Counted from the stretch's first letter, positions 44,317-52,944 are shown. The stretch: DNA of 64,000 bases from Bacillus sp. ISL-41 (GCF_018613235.1 NZ_JAGGQP010000027.1:62001-126000); one strand, 5' to 3'. Numbers and translations: made by a program. The notes: generated by a model not told the origin, from the sequence alone.

Positions 44317-46431
44317 TTAGTAGGTTAATCCGTGACCGAACTCGTATAGCACGCCGCCATTGTAATCTGGAATCGTAACTGGCAGCTTCCCTGCTGGTGC
44401 GAATTCACCAAATAGCACTCCCGCCGCTGCTTCAAACGCCGATGGATGGAAACCGTATTGGGTCATATAAGCGTCAATTTCAGGGTATGCCATAATGTCG
44501 TATGGATTTTGGATGCCGACACCGATGACAGGAGCATCTGACATTTCAATGATTTGTTTGACCAAGGTCATTTGCGTGCTCGATGGCTTCCTTCCTGACA
44601 CATTGTAAGTATATGTGCTGACTATTACCGCGCTGGCGCTCTTAATTTGTTTCAGCTGATTCTCTGTAAGCTTAAAAGTGGAAGCTGCAATGACGATTGT
44701 ATTTCTGTGACGCTTTTTGATCTCATCACCCAGCTGCCTGATAAAAGTGTTTCCCACAACGACGACTTTCTCACTACTATTCATCTTTAAAGGCATTCCT
44801 GCATCTTTTTTTACCAATGTGATTGATTTCTCAGCCGCTTCTTTTTCAATTTGCTTATGCTCGTCAGAACCGACCACCTTCACGGCATTCGCTATCTTGT
44901 CTTGAACTGTAATAGAAGCTTCTTTCTTGATCACGCCTCTTTTTACCTTCAAAGTTAAAATACGTCTGACTGATTCCTCAACCCGTTGCTCGGAAATCTC
45001 TCCAGTTTTCACAGCCTTAAGCAGTCCGGCTGCTACTTTTTCAAGTCCGACCGGCATCAAAACGATATCCGTGCCTGCTTTTACCGCTGAGATGGCTGCA
45101 TCGACAGGACCGAAATGGTCAGCTATCGCTTTCATGTTCATCGCATCTGTTGTGATGACACCTTCATAGCCCATCTCCTCACGCATAAGCTCTGTCAGGA
45201 CCTTGTATGAAAGAGTTGCCGGAATCGCGATTTCTTCTCCTGTTTTCTGCGAGACGGCTTTGGTTCCGTCGATTTCAGGGAAAGTGACGTGCGCCGTCAT
45301 GATCGCGTCAAGCCCCTCTTCCATTCCTTTTTGGAACGGATACAATTCGACTTCCTTCAAACGTTCTTTATCATGTGGAACTTTAGGCAGTCCAAGGTGG
45401 GAATCGACTGCTGTGTCCCCATGGCCGGGGAAGTGTTTGGCTGTCGCCGCGACACCAGCTGCCTGAAGTCCTTTTGTATAAGCTATACCCATGTCTGCCA
45501 CAAGTTCTGGGTCTTCACCAAATGAACGTACGCCGATGACCGGGTTGTCCGGATTGTTATTTACGTCCATAACCGGTGCCAGGTTCATGTTGATACCCAG
45601 TGACGCCAATTCCTCGCCGATTGCGTTGCCTGCGTTATAAGCGACTTCTGGTGACCGTGTTGCTCCTATTGCCATACTTCCTGGCATATCCGTGCCTGAT
45701 TGTAGTCTAGTAATAATTCCGCCTTCCTGGTCAATCGTCAGCAACAGTCCGAATTTTTCAGCCGCCTCCTGGTAATCAGATACTAAGCGTGCACTCTGTT
45801 CTGTTGTAACGACATTCTCACGGAAAAGGATGACTCCACCCAAATGGTATTTTTTCACGAGCCGCTGGATTCCCGGCAGCATTTCCGTTACATTTTTACC
45901 CTTCCAGGTTTTGAAATCCGGCATCAGCATTTGACCTGTTTTTTCCTGAATGGTCATTTTGCTGATCGCTTTGCCAATCAAATCATATCGCTGGCCCTCC
46001 TGTTTGATGACCACCACTTCAGCTTCAGGCTTTCCCTCCGATTTGGAGGATGGCTTCACTTTATAATGTAGTGCAATCTTGTCCTCAAAAGCACCATCTG
46101 TCACTGTAATGAACGCCTTTCCATTCAGCCCTGTGAAATCCACATTTCCATCATGGTCAACTTTTGCGACATTTTCATTTGCCGATTCCCACACAAGGTT
46201 TTCAGCTGTCAGCATAAAATGCCCTTCTGAATACACATGGAGTGCTTTCAATTGTATTTTTCCATCTTTCACTGCTGCTTCCGCTTCAGGCATATTTTCG
46301 TAAATCACCAGATCCTCCACTATGCTCCTTTCCTCGGCACTAGCCTTCTCCAATGTAATGCCAGGCAGCATTTGTGAAAGTGATAGCACGAACACTATAA
46401 AATAGAGCATAAGCTTCCTTATTTTCCTCAT
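44317..46431 (-). CDS. Secreted glycoside hydrolase family 3 (beta-N-acetylglucosaminidase, NagZ-like)
   Basis: Protein of 704 aa: signal peptide (about 1-30), an N-terminal Big-like domain (about 60-130, NENVAKVDHDGNVDFTGLNGKAFITVTDG), GH3 catalytic barrel (about 150-500) and C-terminal GH3 domain (about 520-704). GILV: the KHFPGHGDTAVDSH loop carries the acid/base His-Asp dyad of NagZ-type enzymes and VITTDAMNMKAI the nucleophile Asp. B. subtilis NagZ (YbbD) is a 642-aa secreted muropeptide-recycling enzyme of the same plan. Its usual partner amiE is not adjacent. No terminator could be identified just after the stop. Confidence 0.93.
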   Translation of the reverse strand: MRKIRKLMLYFIVFVLSLSQMLPGITLEKASAEERSIVEDLVIYENMPEAEAAVKDGKIQLKALHVYSEGHFMLTAENLVWESANENVAKVDHDGNVDFTGLNGKAFITVTDGAFEDKIALHYKVKPSSKSEGKPEAEVVVIKQEGQRYDLIGKAISKMTIQEKTGQMLMPDFKTWKGKNVTEMLPGIQRLVKKYHLGGVILFRENVVTTEQSARLVSDYQEAAEKFGLLLTIDQEGGIITRLQSGTDMPGSMAIGATRSPEVAYNAGNAIGEELASLGINMNLAPVMDVNNNPDNPVIGVRSFGEDPELVADMGIAYTKGLQAAGVAATAKHFPGHGDTAVDSHLGLPKVPHDKERLKEVELYPFQKGMEEGLDAIMTAHVTFPEIDGTKAVSQKTGEEIAIPATLSYKVLTELMREEMGYEGVITTDAMNMKAIADHFGPVDAAISAVKAGTDIVLMPVGLEKVAAGLLKAVKTGEISEQRVEESVRRILTLKVKRGVIKKEASITVQDKIANAVKVVGSDEHKQIEKEAAEKSITLVKKDAGMPLKMNSSEKVVVVGNTFIRQLGDEIKKRHRNTIVIAASTFKLTENQLKQIKSASAVIVSTYTYNVSGRKPSSTQMTLVKQIIEMSDAPVIGVGIQNPYDIMAYPEIDAYMTQYGFHPSAFEAAAGVLFGEFAPAGKLPVTIPDYNGGVLYEFGHGLTY

Positions 46432-46500
46432 GAAATCTCCTCCACTTTGCCTATTTTATCCAATCCATTGAAAATTACCAAAGTCAGTCACCCGAACAAA

Positions 46501-46533
46501 GAAAAATCCCGTGACTGTTCTTCACGGGATTTT
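46501..46533 (-). terminator. Terminator after HIT gene
   Basis: On the minus strand AAAATCCCGTGA-AGAACAG-TCACGGGATTTTT, about 65 bases after the HIT stop codon and 70 bases before the GH3 start. Confidence 0.9.
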
Positions 46534-46599
46534 GGAATCTCATATAGTAAAATTATTTAAAAAACTTCACGAAAAATTCCCTACATGGAACTTTCTGAA

Positions 46600-46995
46600 C
46601 TATTTCCGCTTGTTCTCCTTTTGTTTAATCCAATACCTTATTCCCTTGCCTGCAAGAGGCTCATCCTTGAATCGCGGAATCACATGCAAATGAGCATGGA
46701 AAATCGATTGCCCTCCAGCTTTTCCTGTATTCCAGCCCACACTGTAACCGTCTGGAGCATACTTATCGTCAAGAATCTTCTTCGCCCCAAGCAGTAACTC
46801 CCTGGAATCCTTCCACTCCTGTTCTGATAACTCAAAAACATTTTGTTTATGGAGCTTCGGGATAATCAGCCCGCTTCCCTGCAGGACGTGCTGCTCTGAC
46901 TCCTTCTGGATAAAATAACAGGTTTCATTCTCCAAGACGATTTGCTGCTCGTCATCTGCGTTCACATTGCAATATGGGCAATTCTCCTGGTACAT
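46600..46995 (-). CDS. HIT-family nucleotide hydrolase
   Basis: Small protein of 131 aa with the histidine triad HAHLHVIPR (about 99-107; His-x-His-x-His) and an N-terminal CPYCNVNADDEQQI zinc-like motif. HIT proteins hydrolyse AMP-linked nucleotides (AMP-lysine, Ap4A). The CxxC start resembles Hit proteins of the Fhit/HinT group in Bacillus. Monocistronic between two terminators or arrays. Confidence 0.9.
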   Translation of the reverse strand: MYQENCPYCNVNADDEQQIVLENETCYFIQKESEQHVLQGSGLIIPKLHKQNVFELSEQEWKDSRELLLGAKKILDDKYAPDGYSVGWNTGKAGGQSIFHAHLHVIPRFKDEPLAGKGIRYWIKQKENKRK

Positions 46996-47047
46996 ATTTT
47001 AGTGCTCCATTTCCATCACTTTATTAATTAGAAAAAAACACGGATAT

Positions 47048-47110
47048 TTTCCAGTTCGCGGAATCCTGATGAAATTCACGGAATAAGCTGCAGTTTTCGC
47101 GGAATACCAA
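47048..47110 (+). repeat. 20.5-bp phased repeat array D (TTCGCGGAAT)
   Basis: TTCGCGGAAT, TTCACGGAAT and TTCGCGGAAT start their CGC at 47057, 47077 and 47098 (20 and 21 bp apart), right after the head TTTCCAGTTCGC at 47048. Same head, motif and orientation as array A, 36 kb away. It lies between the HIT gene start and the next gene's stop. Confidence 0.82.
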
Positions 47111-47151
47111 GTTGAATAAGATGGTGCAACTTCAATTTACGATAGCACTCT

Positions 47152-47370
47152 TTATCTCTTATCACTTTTTTTATCCAACTTATTTAACCAACTCTCATAA
47201 AACTCATATACCGAGCCTGCAGCGACAAAACCAATCAACAGCATGATGACCGAAAGGGTCTTTTTGATCCACGTGATGTCAATGAAAAGGAATAATGCTC
47301 CAGCTGCCGCAAAAGAAACTAATATAATGATCCATCTTCTGAGAAGCCTTGAATCCTTATCCGTGCTCAT
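47152..47370 (-). CDS. Small two-helix membrane protein
   Basis: Protein of about 72 aa from the ATG at 47370, with AGGTGTG seven bases upstream. A short cytoplasmic start (STDKDSRLLRRW), two hydrophobic helices (about 13-33 and 38-58) and a basic tail (NKLDKKSDKR). I do not recognise a family. The good start and the positive-inside pattern support a real gene. Confidence 0.65.
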   Translation of the reverse strand: MSTDKDSRLLRRWIIILVSFAAAGALFLFIDITWIKKTLSVIMLLIGFVAAGSVYEFYESWLNKLDKKSDKR

Positions 47371-47463
47371 TTCACACACCTGCCTTCCTTATTTAGTAAT
47401 ACGTAATAATGGATAACAGGTTTCAAAAAACAGGGCCCAAAATAGGACCCTGCAAATTTATTA

Positions 47464-47916
47464 CTAGACTAATTTTCTCATCGCATGGATCTGGCCTAGA
47501 TGGTAGGCTTCATGAAATAGGGCCATGTTCGTAAGCTCTCCGAAAGTTTCCAGCCCAAGGAAAGGCTTTTTGAGCTTTTCATCCAGCATTGAAACTGGTA
47601 CTTCCTTGATCCTTCCCAGCTGCGCTTTCAATTGGTCCCGCAAAACATCAACGGAAGGAACATCTCCAGTCCATTCGGATGGTCGGGTACCGTTTCCGAA
47701 TAACTCTATGTAGCTTGCAGGAAGATGACTCGATTTTTTCGGGAACCCCATCATGAATTGTTCTGTAACTGTCAGCACATGTCCGATGTGCCAGTGAATG
47801 TTATTATTGAAGCCCTCTGGCTGGACACTTGCCTGTTCCGCAGTGATGCCTTCAATCGTCTTCAAAAAAGACCCTCTTGTTAATTCAAACTGCTTGAATA
47901 ATAGCTCACTCATCAT
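47464..47916 (-). CDS. DinB-family four-helix protein
   Basis: DinB/YfiT-like protein of 150 aa with the metal histidines: NIHWHIGHVL (about 39-48) and the C-terminal HEAYHLGQIHAMR (about 134-146). DinB proteins bind a divalent metal; some are thiol S-transferases using bacillithiol in Bacillus, which is possible but not shown here. AGGGGAAGG before the ATG. Confidence 0.9.
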   Translation of the reverse strand: MMSELLFKQFELTRGSFLKTIEGITAEQASVQPEGFNNNIHWHIGHVLTVTEQFMMGFPKKSSHLPASYIELFGNGTRPSEWTGDVPSVDVLRDQLKAQLGRIKEVPVSMLDEKLKKPFLGLETFGELTNMALFHEAYHLGQIHAMRKLV

Positions 47917-48169
47917 TACCTTCCCCTTTCCAGCTTGTACTTCTCACTATATTTATTCTATATATTTCCAACATATGCGACAAGGAAAAAGGAAAAATCA
48001 TATAAATACCCCTATATGTATTATATTCCATAAAAGGAAATCAACTGACAAAATTTGTTCAAAACATTATGGCTGATATGTGTCTTCACACTTTTTTCAC
48101 AGATTTCCATAAATTGCTTTGATATCTTATAAATGTAATCATTATAAATTTTGAAGGGAAGCGATTTAG

Positions 48170-48685
48170 ATGTTCGCTAAATGGTTAAGAGAAAACAATA
48201 TTGCTGCTGGCCTGTTGACTGTGATTCGTGTTTGGCTGGGTTACAACTGGATGACTGCTGGATGGGGAAAATTAACTGGTGAAGGATTTGACGCAACTGG
48301 ATATTTGAAAAATGCAGTGGCCAATCCAGTAAAAGGTCCAGACGGAAACGCAGTATATGGTTGGTATGTAAACTTCCTTGAAAGCTTTGCGATCCCGAAT
48401 ATCGAACTTTTCAACTTCATTGTCCCGCTTGGAGAATTCCTTGTTGGTCTTGGTTTGATCCTTGGAACACTGACAACTGCGGCCATGTTCTTCGGCCTTG
48501 TGATGAACTTCAGCTTCTTCCTTGCCGGAACAGTTTCTCACAACCCAACAGACATCTTCTTCGGCTTCATCATCCTGTTTGCTGGTTACAACGCTGGTAA
48601 ATACGGCTTGGACCGCTGGGTGGTTCCTTTCATCCGCAAGACTGTTTTCAAACAAACACCAGAAGCTGCACATAAATCTGCTTAA
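48170..48685 (+). CDS. DoxX-family membrane protein (paralogue 1 of 3)
   Basis: Four-helix DoxX protein of 171 aa (helices about 12-32, 70-95, 98-120, 128-148) with a basic C-terminal tail. It differs from paralogue 2 (60998) at only five residues and from paralogue 3 (61785) at about two dozen. AAGGGAAGCGATT before the ATG is shared by all three. DoxX proteins are linked to quinone-coupled sulfur or thiol oxidation and, in Bacillus, to the quinone stress genes mhqP and catD; substrate here unknown. Ends at a strong terminator. Confidence 0.88.
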   Translation: MFAKWLRENNIAAGLLTVIRVWLGYNWMTAGWGKLTGEGFDATGYLKNAVANPVKGPDGNAVYGWYVNFLESFAIPNIELFNFIVPLGEFLVGLGLILGTLTTAAMFFGLVMNFSFFLAGTVSHNPTDIFFGFIILFAGYNAGKYGLDRWVVPFIRKTVFKQTPEAAHKSA

Positions 48686-48692
48686 CGATATA

Positions 48693-48730
48693 GCAAAAGC
48701 CCTCCGCCGACAAGGCAGAGGGCTTTTTTA
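48693..48730. terminator. Terminator between DoxX paralogue 1 and MazG-like gene
   Basis: AAAAGCCCTC-CGCCGACAAGGCA-GAGGGCTTTTTT; serves the DoxX gene (plus) and can serve the convergent MazG-like gene. Confidence 0.88.
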
Positions 48731-49063
48731 TCAGGATTTTTCCTCAATTGTTTTAAGCATGATTTTTTTCCTGAAGCCGCCGCTGCGATTCTTCTTGAGC
48801 TGGCGCATAAACTCTACTTCCGATTCAGTGATTCCCCTGTGCTCGGCAATCGCATAGACCACCTCAAGCAAATCAACGATTTCACTCAGCAGCCTGTCCG
48901 TTCCAGCATTACGGAACTTCTCGACTTCGTCATTGAACTTCTCCATCAGTTTTTCACTATATTGACTTCCATTCAAAATTTCAAATTCAACATTCTTGCC
49001 TTTTTCCTTCATTAAATCCGGAAAATAGTCTCTAACAAGCTTGTTATATTCCTTTTTCTCCAT
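48731..49063 (-). CDS. MazG-like nucleotide pyrophosphohydrolase
   Basis: Protein of 110 aa, all-alpha. The EIVDLLEVVYAIAEHRG block (about 60-77) with the KFNDEVEKF helix (about 42-50) gives the ExxE...ExxD metal pattern of the MazG/HisE superfamily, and the start YNKLVRDYFPDLMKEKG matches the phosphoribosyl-ATP pyrophosphohydrolase-like group common in Bacillus and phages. A house-cleaning role is likely; the substrate is unknown. GGGGA precedes the ATG. Confidence 0.85.
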   Translation of the reverse strand: MEKKEYNKLVRDYFPDLMKEKGKNVEFEILNGSQYSEKLMEKFNDEVEKFRNAGTDRLLSEIVDLLEVVYAIAEHRGITESEVEFMRQLKKNRSGGFRKKIMLKTIEEKS

Positions 49064-49232
49064 GTCGATTCCCCTTTAGCTGTCCTATTGATAAACATAT
49101 CCTTTATTCGATATGTTCAAACACTTTTTTGAAATATGCTGTAGTACATAGGGTTGTTGTTTGCCGATCAGGCCACTATAAAGCAGAATACATACCAACC
49201 AGGTATTATCCCTCTTCCTAAAATAGAGCAAT

Positions 49233-49265
49233 AGAAAAAGCCTGTGGATCGGTCCACAGGCTTTC
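49233..49265 (-). terminator. Terminator after the c-di-GMP-controlled small gene
   Basis: On the minus strand AAAGCCTGTGGA-CCGA-TCCACAGGCTTTTTC, 16 bases after the stop; shows the riboswitch unit is monocistronic. Confidence 0.93.
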
Positions 49266-49280
49266 ATATTTTAATAGTTT

Positions 49281-49505
49281 CTAAACCACATAATCTTCTG
49301 TTAACTTACTGCAGGCATTCGATAGATTCTGCAAGCATTCCATCCTAAGCTTTTCGTCGCAGATAAAGTCATTAAGCAGCTCTTCTTCAAGCTTAAATTG
49401 AATTTGATTGATTTCTTCCCGTAACCTCTCTCTTTTTTCAACTTCAGATAAATGAAACTCTATCTCCCGTTCAAAGTACTCTACCGTCCCAAATAAAACC
49501 GTCAA
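49281..49505 (-). CDS. Orphan coiled-coil protein under c-di-GMP riboswitch control
   Basis: Small protein of about 74 aa if started at the TTG at 49505, which sits five bases after AAGGTGGAGG; a GTG at 49517 gives 78 aa but would put that site inside the gene. Highly charged and helical, rich in Glu/Lys/Arg with heptad-like leucines (EKRERLREEINQIQFKLEEELL), two cysteines in the C-terminal third, no membrane segment. I recognise no family. It is the only gene between the class I c-di-GMP riboswitch at 49771-49853 and a strong terminator, so c-di-GMP should govern it alone. Confidence 0.7.
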   Translation of the reverse strand: MTVLFGTVEYFEREIEFHLSEVEKRERLREEINQIQFKLEEELLNDFICDEKLRMECLQNLSNACSKLTEDYVV

Positions 49506-49680
49506 CGTTTCCTCCACCTTTCATAAAAAATTGAATATCCTATGTGCTGAAACCAAATCTGCCAAAAGGATCATTTTATTTTGTCCTGTCAAGTAACTTA
49601 AGTATTATTTATCCTATATCGCAAAATACAAACGTGAAATTCGTTTCTTTTTGCAATATGGTGCAGAAAGAGACATTCCA

Positions 49681-49709
49681 AAAAAAAATCCCCCAAAAGG
49701 ACGGCGGAT
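49681..49709 (-). terminator. Terminator of the second c-di-GMP riboswitch
   Basis: On the minus strand AATCCGCC-GTCCTTTT-GGGGGATT followed by T7. Its left arm (49702-49708) is also perfectly complementary over seven bases (GGCGGAT/ATCCGCC) to a segment at 49736-49742 nearer the aptamer, giving a clear terminator/antiterminator choice. Confidence 0.85.
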
Positions 49710-49770
49710 TTAATGTGGCAAACAGTCTTCAAAACCATCCGCCTGTACCTGGTGTTCTCATCCGTTCTTT

Positions 49771-49853
49771 TTTGGCAACCCGACGATCATAGCAGTCATG
49801 CCTTAGACTCGTGGCTTTGCGTCCTCATCTTTCAATGAGTTTGCCTTTTTCAG
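49771..49853 (-). promoter_or_regulatory. Class I cyclic-di-GMP riboswitch (GEMM-I), second copy
   Basis: The minus strand reads AAAGGCAAAC, P2 CTCAT-TGAAAG-ATGAG with the GAAA tetraloop, GGACGCAAAGCC core, ACGAGTCTAAGGC (tetraloop receptor side of P3), GATCGTCGGGTTGCC closing P1 (GGCAA/TTGCC). This is closer to the GEMM-I consensus than the copy at 7145. A terminator with a competing antiterminator follows, then the 74-codon gene. Confidence 0.93.
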
Positions 49854-49976
49854 TTCTAATTAAAATATAAAACTTTAGTACTGTTATTTCAACAATTTTC
49901 GCCATTTTCTTACAAGGATGAGTCTTTTTTCCTACAACTTTGTGAATGCCAGGTGCCATCTCTTGCTTTTGAAGAA

Positions 49977-50008
49977 AAGAGAGACCGTCTCCAGATGAGA
50001 CAGTCTCC
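49977..50008 (-). terminator. Terminator after PQQ-propeller gene
   Basis: On the minus strand GAGACTGTCTC-ATCTG-GAGACGGTCTC followed by TTTTC, just after the stop codon. Confidence 0.82.
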
Positions 50009-50016
50009 TGATTTTG

Positions 50017-51342
50017 CTATGGCAATAGACTCTTCAATGGTTTTGCGTAGACATTATGATCCTGGCTGCCGATGAACAATGTCTCATTAATGATCACAGG
50101 TCCTCCAGGCGATAAAGGCCCCCCTAATTTAACTTTATTCAGCAGTTTGCCATTGCTTGCTTGCAGGACATAAAGATTTCCTTTTACATCCCCTGCATAA
50201 ACCAAGCCATCCTTTACAGCGGGTGCTCCTTTGATGCCTTCACCTGCTTCATGCTCCCAAACCTTTTTTCCAGTCGGAACATGGTAAGCCATGAGTGACT
50301 TGGTATATGGGCTTCCTACAAACGCATACTCCCCTTCAATCGTGACTGCTCCAGATGTATTCGTATGCGGAATTGGCACCTTCTGGTCAGGCCCTGTTCC
50401 CATTAAGTCCTTCCATAGCAGCTTTCCGGTCTTATTATCAAATGCGTAGATAAAATGATAATTTTCTGCATCATCACCATATAGCCTTGTTTCTTTTTGA
50501 GTTATTTCAAATGCCATATTGGGCATGTTCTCGCCATATTTTTCCCATAGCTGCTTCTTATTCAGCTGTAAATTCATTTTCGCTCCGGTCACAATCACTG
50601 TATTCCCCGCTACAGCAGGCGGTACATCTGTTACAGATCCAAGCTTTCCCTGTTTCCAAATAATCTTCTGTCTTTTTAAATCAACGGCAACGAGCTTATC
50701 CAGTGCGCCGACATATAAAATATCGTCTTTAATATGTGGAGATGACATGCTTGCCCAGCCAGGGAGCTTCAATTTCCATTTCAGCTTTCCGATTTTTGCA
50801 TCCAGGGCATAGAGGTGGCTATCCCCTGAGGCAATGTAAACCTCTCCCTTGTAATAAGCAGGTGCCGGCATAACCTCACCCTCTGTCTTATACTCCCACA
50901 CTTTTTCTCCAGTCTGTGCCTGAAATGCTGCTACTCCACTTTCTCCTGTTCCTCTTACTTTTTGCTTGAATGGATCTTTGAATTTTCGATTGCCATATCC
51001 GACATACAAAAGCCCGTCATGATAAACCGTATCGGCATGGATCCAATTTGGCACAGACGACTTCCAATTGATCTCACCTGAAAACAAATCGAATGAGTAA
51101 AGGTCCCCGCTATTGTGGTTGCCGACATACAGACTGTCTCTGACAATCACCGGATTTGACCTTACCTCATCCCCTGTAGAATAGATTTGCTCAATCGAGC
51201 GAGGATCACCATTGGAATAAACGGCGTTATTGGACGTATGGAACCGATATTGCTCCCAGTCATCGGGACCATAATTCAAATCACTTGCATAAGCAAAAGA
51301 CCCAAAACTTAAAACCATCAAGAAACTGATCATTACCTTCAT
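50017..51342 (-). CDS. Secreted PQQ-type beta-propeller protein
   Basis: Protein of about 441 aa from the ATG at 51342, which has GGAGG six bases upstream; the frame runs 12 codons further. Signal peptide (about 1-19, ending AYASD). The rest is seven or so propeller blades, each with a motif such as LYVGNHNSGDLYSFDLFSGEINWK, LLYVGYGN, VYIASGDSHLYALDAKIGKLKWK, LVYAGDVKGNLYVLQASNGKLL and LFIGSQDHNVYA. PQQ-like repeats do not prove PQQ binding or dehydrogenase activity, and BamB-like scaffold roles are as likely. I see no catalytic residue set of a quinoprotein dehydrogenase. Confidence 0.85.
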   Translation of the reverse strand: MKVMISFLMVLSFGSFAYASDLNYGPDDWEQYRFHTSNNAVYSNGDPRSIEQIYSTGDEVRSNPVIVRDSLYVGNHNSGDLYSFDLFSGEINWKSSVPNWIHADTVYHDGLLYVGYGNRKFKDPFKQKVRGTGESGVAAFQAQTGEKVWEYKTEGEVMPAPAYYKGEVYIASGDSHLYALDAKIGKLKWKLKLPGWASMSSPHIKDDILYVGALDKLVAVDLKRQKIIWKQGKLGSVTDVPPAVAGNTVIVTGAKMNLQLNKKQLWEKYGENMPNMAFEITQKETRLYGDDAENYHFIYAFDNKTGKLLWKDLMGTGPDQKVPIPHTNTSGAVTIEGEYAFVGSPYTKSLMAYHVPTGKKVWEHEAGEGIKGAPAVKDGLVYAGDVKGNLYVLQASNGKLLNKVKLGGPLSPGGPVIINETLFIGSQDHNVYAKPLKSLLP

Positions 51343-51556
51343 CCTCTTCCTCCTTTGAAAAAATACCCCAGCGGCCATATATGCTTATAATTCCCAAAAG
51401 GTTTTTAATGAAACCGCTTTCAAGTTATTGCCAATTTAGGTCCGCTCTCTTTATTATTGTTTTCACAATGTAATATCCCAGCAATCTCTATGTAAAATTC
51501 ACTTGCTAGAATAAAAGGAAGAAGCTTTATTACAGGCGAATGGCAGGGGGATCCTT

Positions 51557-51901
51557 ATGGAACAGCATGTTAAGAAGTCGCTAGATGAGTGGAAAGCAGA
51601 AATTGAAGAGATTCTTCAAGAGATTGATGCGGAGTATGAAGAAGTTAAAAACGAGTTAAAAGTGTATACATATAAATTCAACATCACAAAGCAAGTCGTC
51701 CAGTCGACAGTGAATCCAGACTTAAACAGGAAAATCCGCGAACTGTATCATCAGCCATTCGAGGAGAAATTCAATGATTTAAAGGAATATATCAAGGAAT
51801 TGGAAGAGAAAAAGCGAGTCTTTCAAATGTTCACCGATAAAATCGACAAAGTGACGGAAAAAGAAGATACGCCGCAACTCGCAATCGCGCAAACTGAATA
51901 A
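51557..51901 (+). CDS. Coiled-coil protein of unknown function
   Basis: Acidic, helical protein of 114 aa with GGGGGAT about six bases before the ATG. Two coiled-coil stretches (about 10-45 and 70-105) flank a polar middle (STVNPDLNRKIRELYHQ). No membrane segment or known motif. The codon use and ribosome binding site look like those of nearby genes. Followed by a dispersed hairpin repeat. Confidence 0.7.
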   Translation: MEQHVKKSLDEWKAEIEEILQEIDAEYEEVKNELKVYTYKFNITKQVVQSTVNPDLNRKIRELYHQPFEEKFNDLKEYIKELEEKKRVFQMFTDKIDKVTEKEDTPQLAIAQTE

Positions 51902-51904
51902 GAA

Positions 51905-52013
51905 CAAAAAGCGCAAACGACTCGATCAGCCCCGACAAGCGTTGGAGGGCCGACCGGTGAAGTCGTTCTTTGACTTCATTGAAGCGACTCGAGGGGCTAG
52001 GCGCTGGAGCTGG
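51905..52013 (+). repeat. Dispersed GC-rich hairpin element (Bacillaceae-type intergenic repeat)
   Basis: About 109 bp, much more GC-rich than its flanks. Outer arms AGCGC...GGCGCT and inner arms CAGCCCC...GGGGCTAG, plus ACTCGA on both sides and GTCG..CGAC-type pairs in the centre (GTGAAGTCG/TGACTTCA), fold into a long cruciform or hairpin. Elements with CCCCGACAAGCG...CGAGGGGCTAGGCGCTG are, from memory, frequent between genes of many Bacillaceae; no database check was made. This is the only copy I saw here. Confidence 0.7.
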
Positions 52014-52076
52014 ATTATGAAAATCACAAGTAGTTATCCAACAACTAAATAATTTTATAATTTCCTAAGAAACAAG

Positions 52077-52118
52077 AAAAGCCTGGCTGATTGATCGAAA
52101 TCTCAGCCAGGCTTTTTT
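52077..52118. terminator. Terminator after nadE
   Basis: AAAAGCCTGGCTGA-loop-TCAGCCAGGCTTTTTT; nearly symmetric, serves nadE on the minus strand. Confidence 0.92.
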
Positions 52119-52122
52119 ATGC

Positions 52123-52944
52123 TTATCTCTTCCACCATGAATCAAACATCGATGCGGGCATATGACGTTTATGCTCTGAAGCAAGGTATCTGCCTTCAAT
52201 TTTGGCAGCGTCTCCTTCGTCAATCTGCTTTCCTTCAAGATAGTCATCGATTGCTTCATAGCTGACTCCAAGCTCGGTTTCGTCTGACTGTAGCGGCTTG
52301 TTGTCAAGAAGGTCGGCAGTAGGTTCCTTCAGGTACAGTCTCGGTTCTGCGTTCAATGCCTTAAGCAGCTCCCTGCCCTGACGCTTGTTCAGTCCGGATA
52401 GAGGCAGCAAATCGGCACCGCCGTCTCCGTATTTTGTAAAGAATCCGGTTACAGCCTCGGCAGCATGGTCTGTCCCGATTACCAGCAAGCCTTCCTGTCC
52501 AGCGATGGCATACTGTGTGATCATCCTCATCCTTGCCTTTGCATTTCCTTTATTGAAGTCCGTCATATTATCGCCAATACCTTCCTCGAACTGTGTATTG
52601 AACGTATCGACAGCCGGCTGGATATTGAAGGTGATCATCTGGTCAGCCTTAATGAAGTCCAATGCTTTCTGCGCATCTTCCTCATCTTTTTGCACAGCGT
52701 ACGGAAGTCTGACTGCCACGAATTTAGCCTCCTTGCCTTCTGACCGCAATTCCTCCGCTGCCATCTGCGCCAGCCTGCCAGCGAGGGTGGAATCCTGGCC
52801 GCCGCTGATTCCAAGCACGAACCCTTTCGCCCTTGAGGCGAGCAAATATTCTTTTAAAAAATCGATTCTCTTCCTGATTTCCTGCTGGGGATCAATTTGC
52901 GGCTGTACATTCAATGCGTCAATTATCTGCTTTTGCAAGCTCAT
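52123..52944 (-). CDS. nadE: Ammonia-dependent NAD+ synthetase
   Basis: Homodimeric enzyme of about 273 aa adenylating and amidating nicotinic acid adenine dinucleotide. Start at ATG 52944 ([11 protein letters not shown]) with AGGAGG. PP-loop [15 protein letters not shown] (about 46-60), plus [35 protein letters not shown]. Length equals B. subtilis NadE (272 aa), with no glutaminase domain, so free ammonia is the nitrogen source. Confidence 0.97.
   Translation of the reverse strand: MSLQKQIIDALNVQPQIDPQQEIRKRIDFLKEYLLASRAKGFVLGISGGQDSTLAGRLAQMAAEELRSEGKEAKFVAVRLPYAVQKDEEDAQKALDFIKADQMITFNIQPAVDTFNTQFEEGIGDNMTDFNKGNAKARMRMITQYAIAGQEGLLVIGTDHAAEAVTGFFTKYGDGGADLLPLSGLNKRQGRELLKALNAEPRLYLKEPTADLLDNKPLQSDETELGVSYEAIDDYLEGKQIDEGDAAKIEGRYLASEHKRHMPASMFDSWWKR

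Noticed and set aside
49544-49792. Plus-strand 82-aa open frame
   Set aside because: It overlaps the c-di-GMP aptamer and terminator on the other strand and has no ribosome binding site; the RNA structure explains the sequence.
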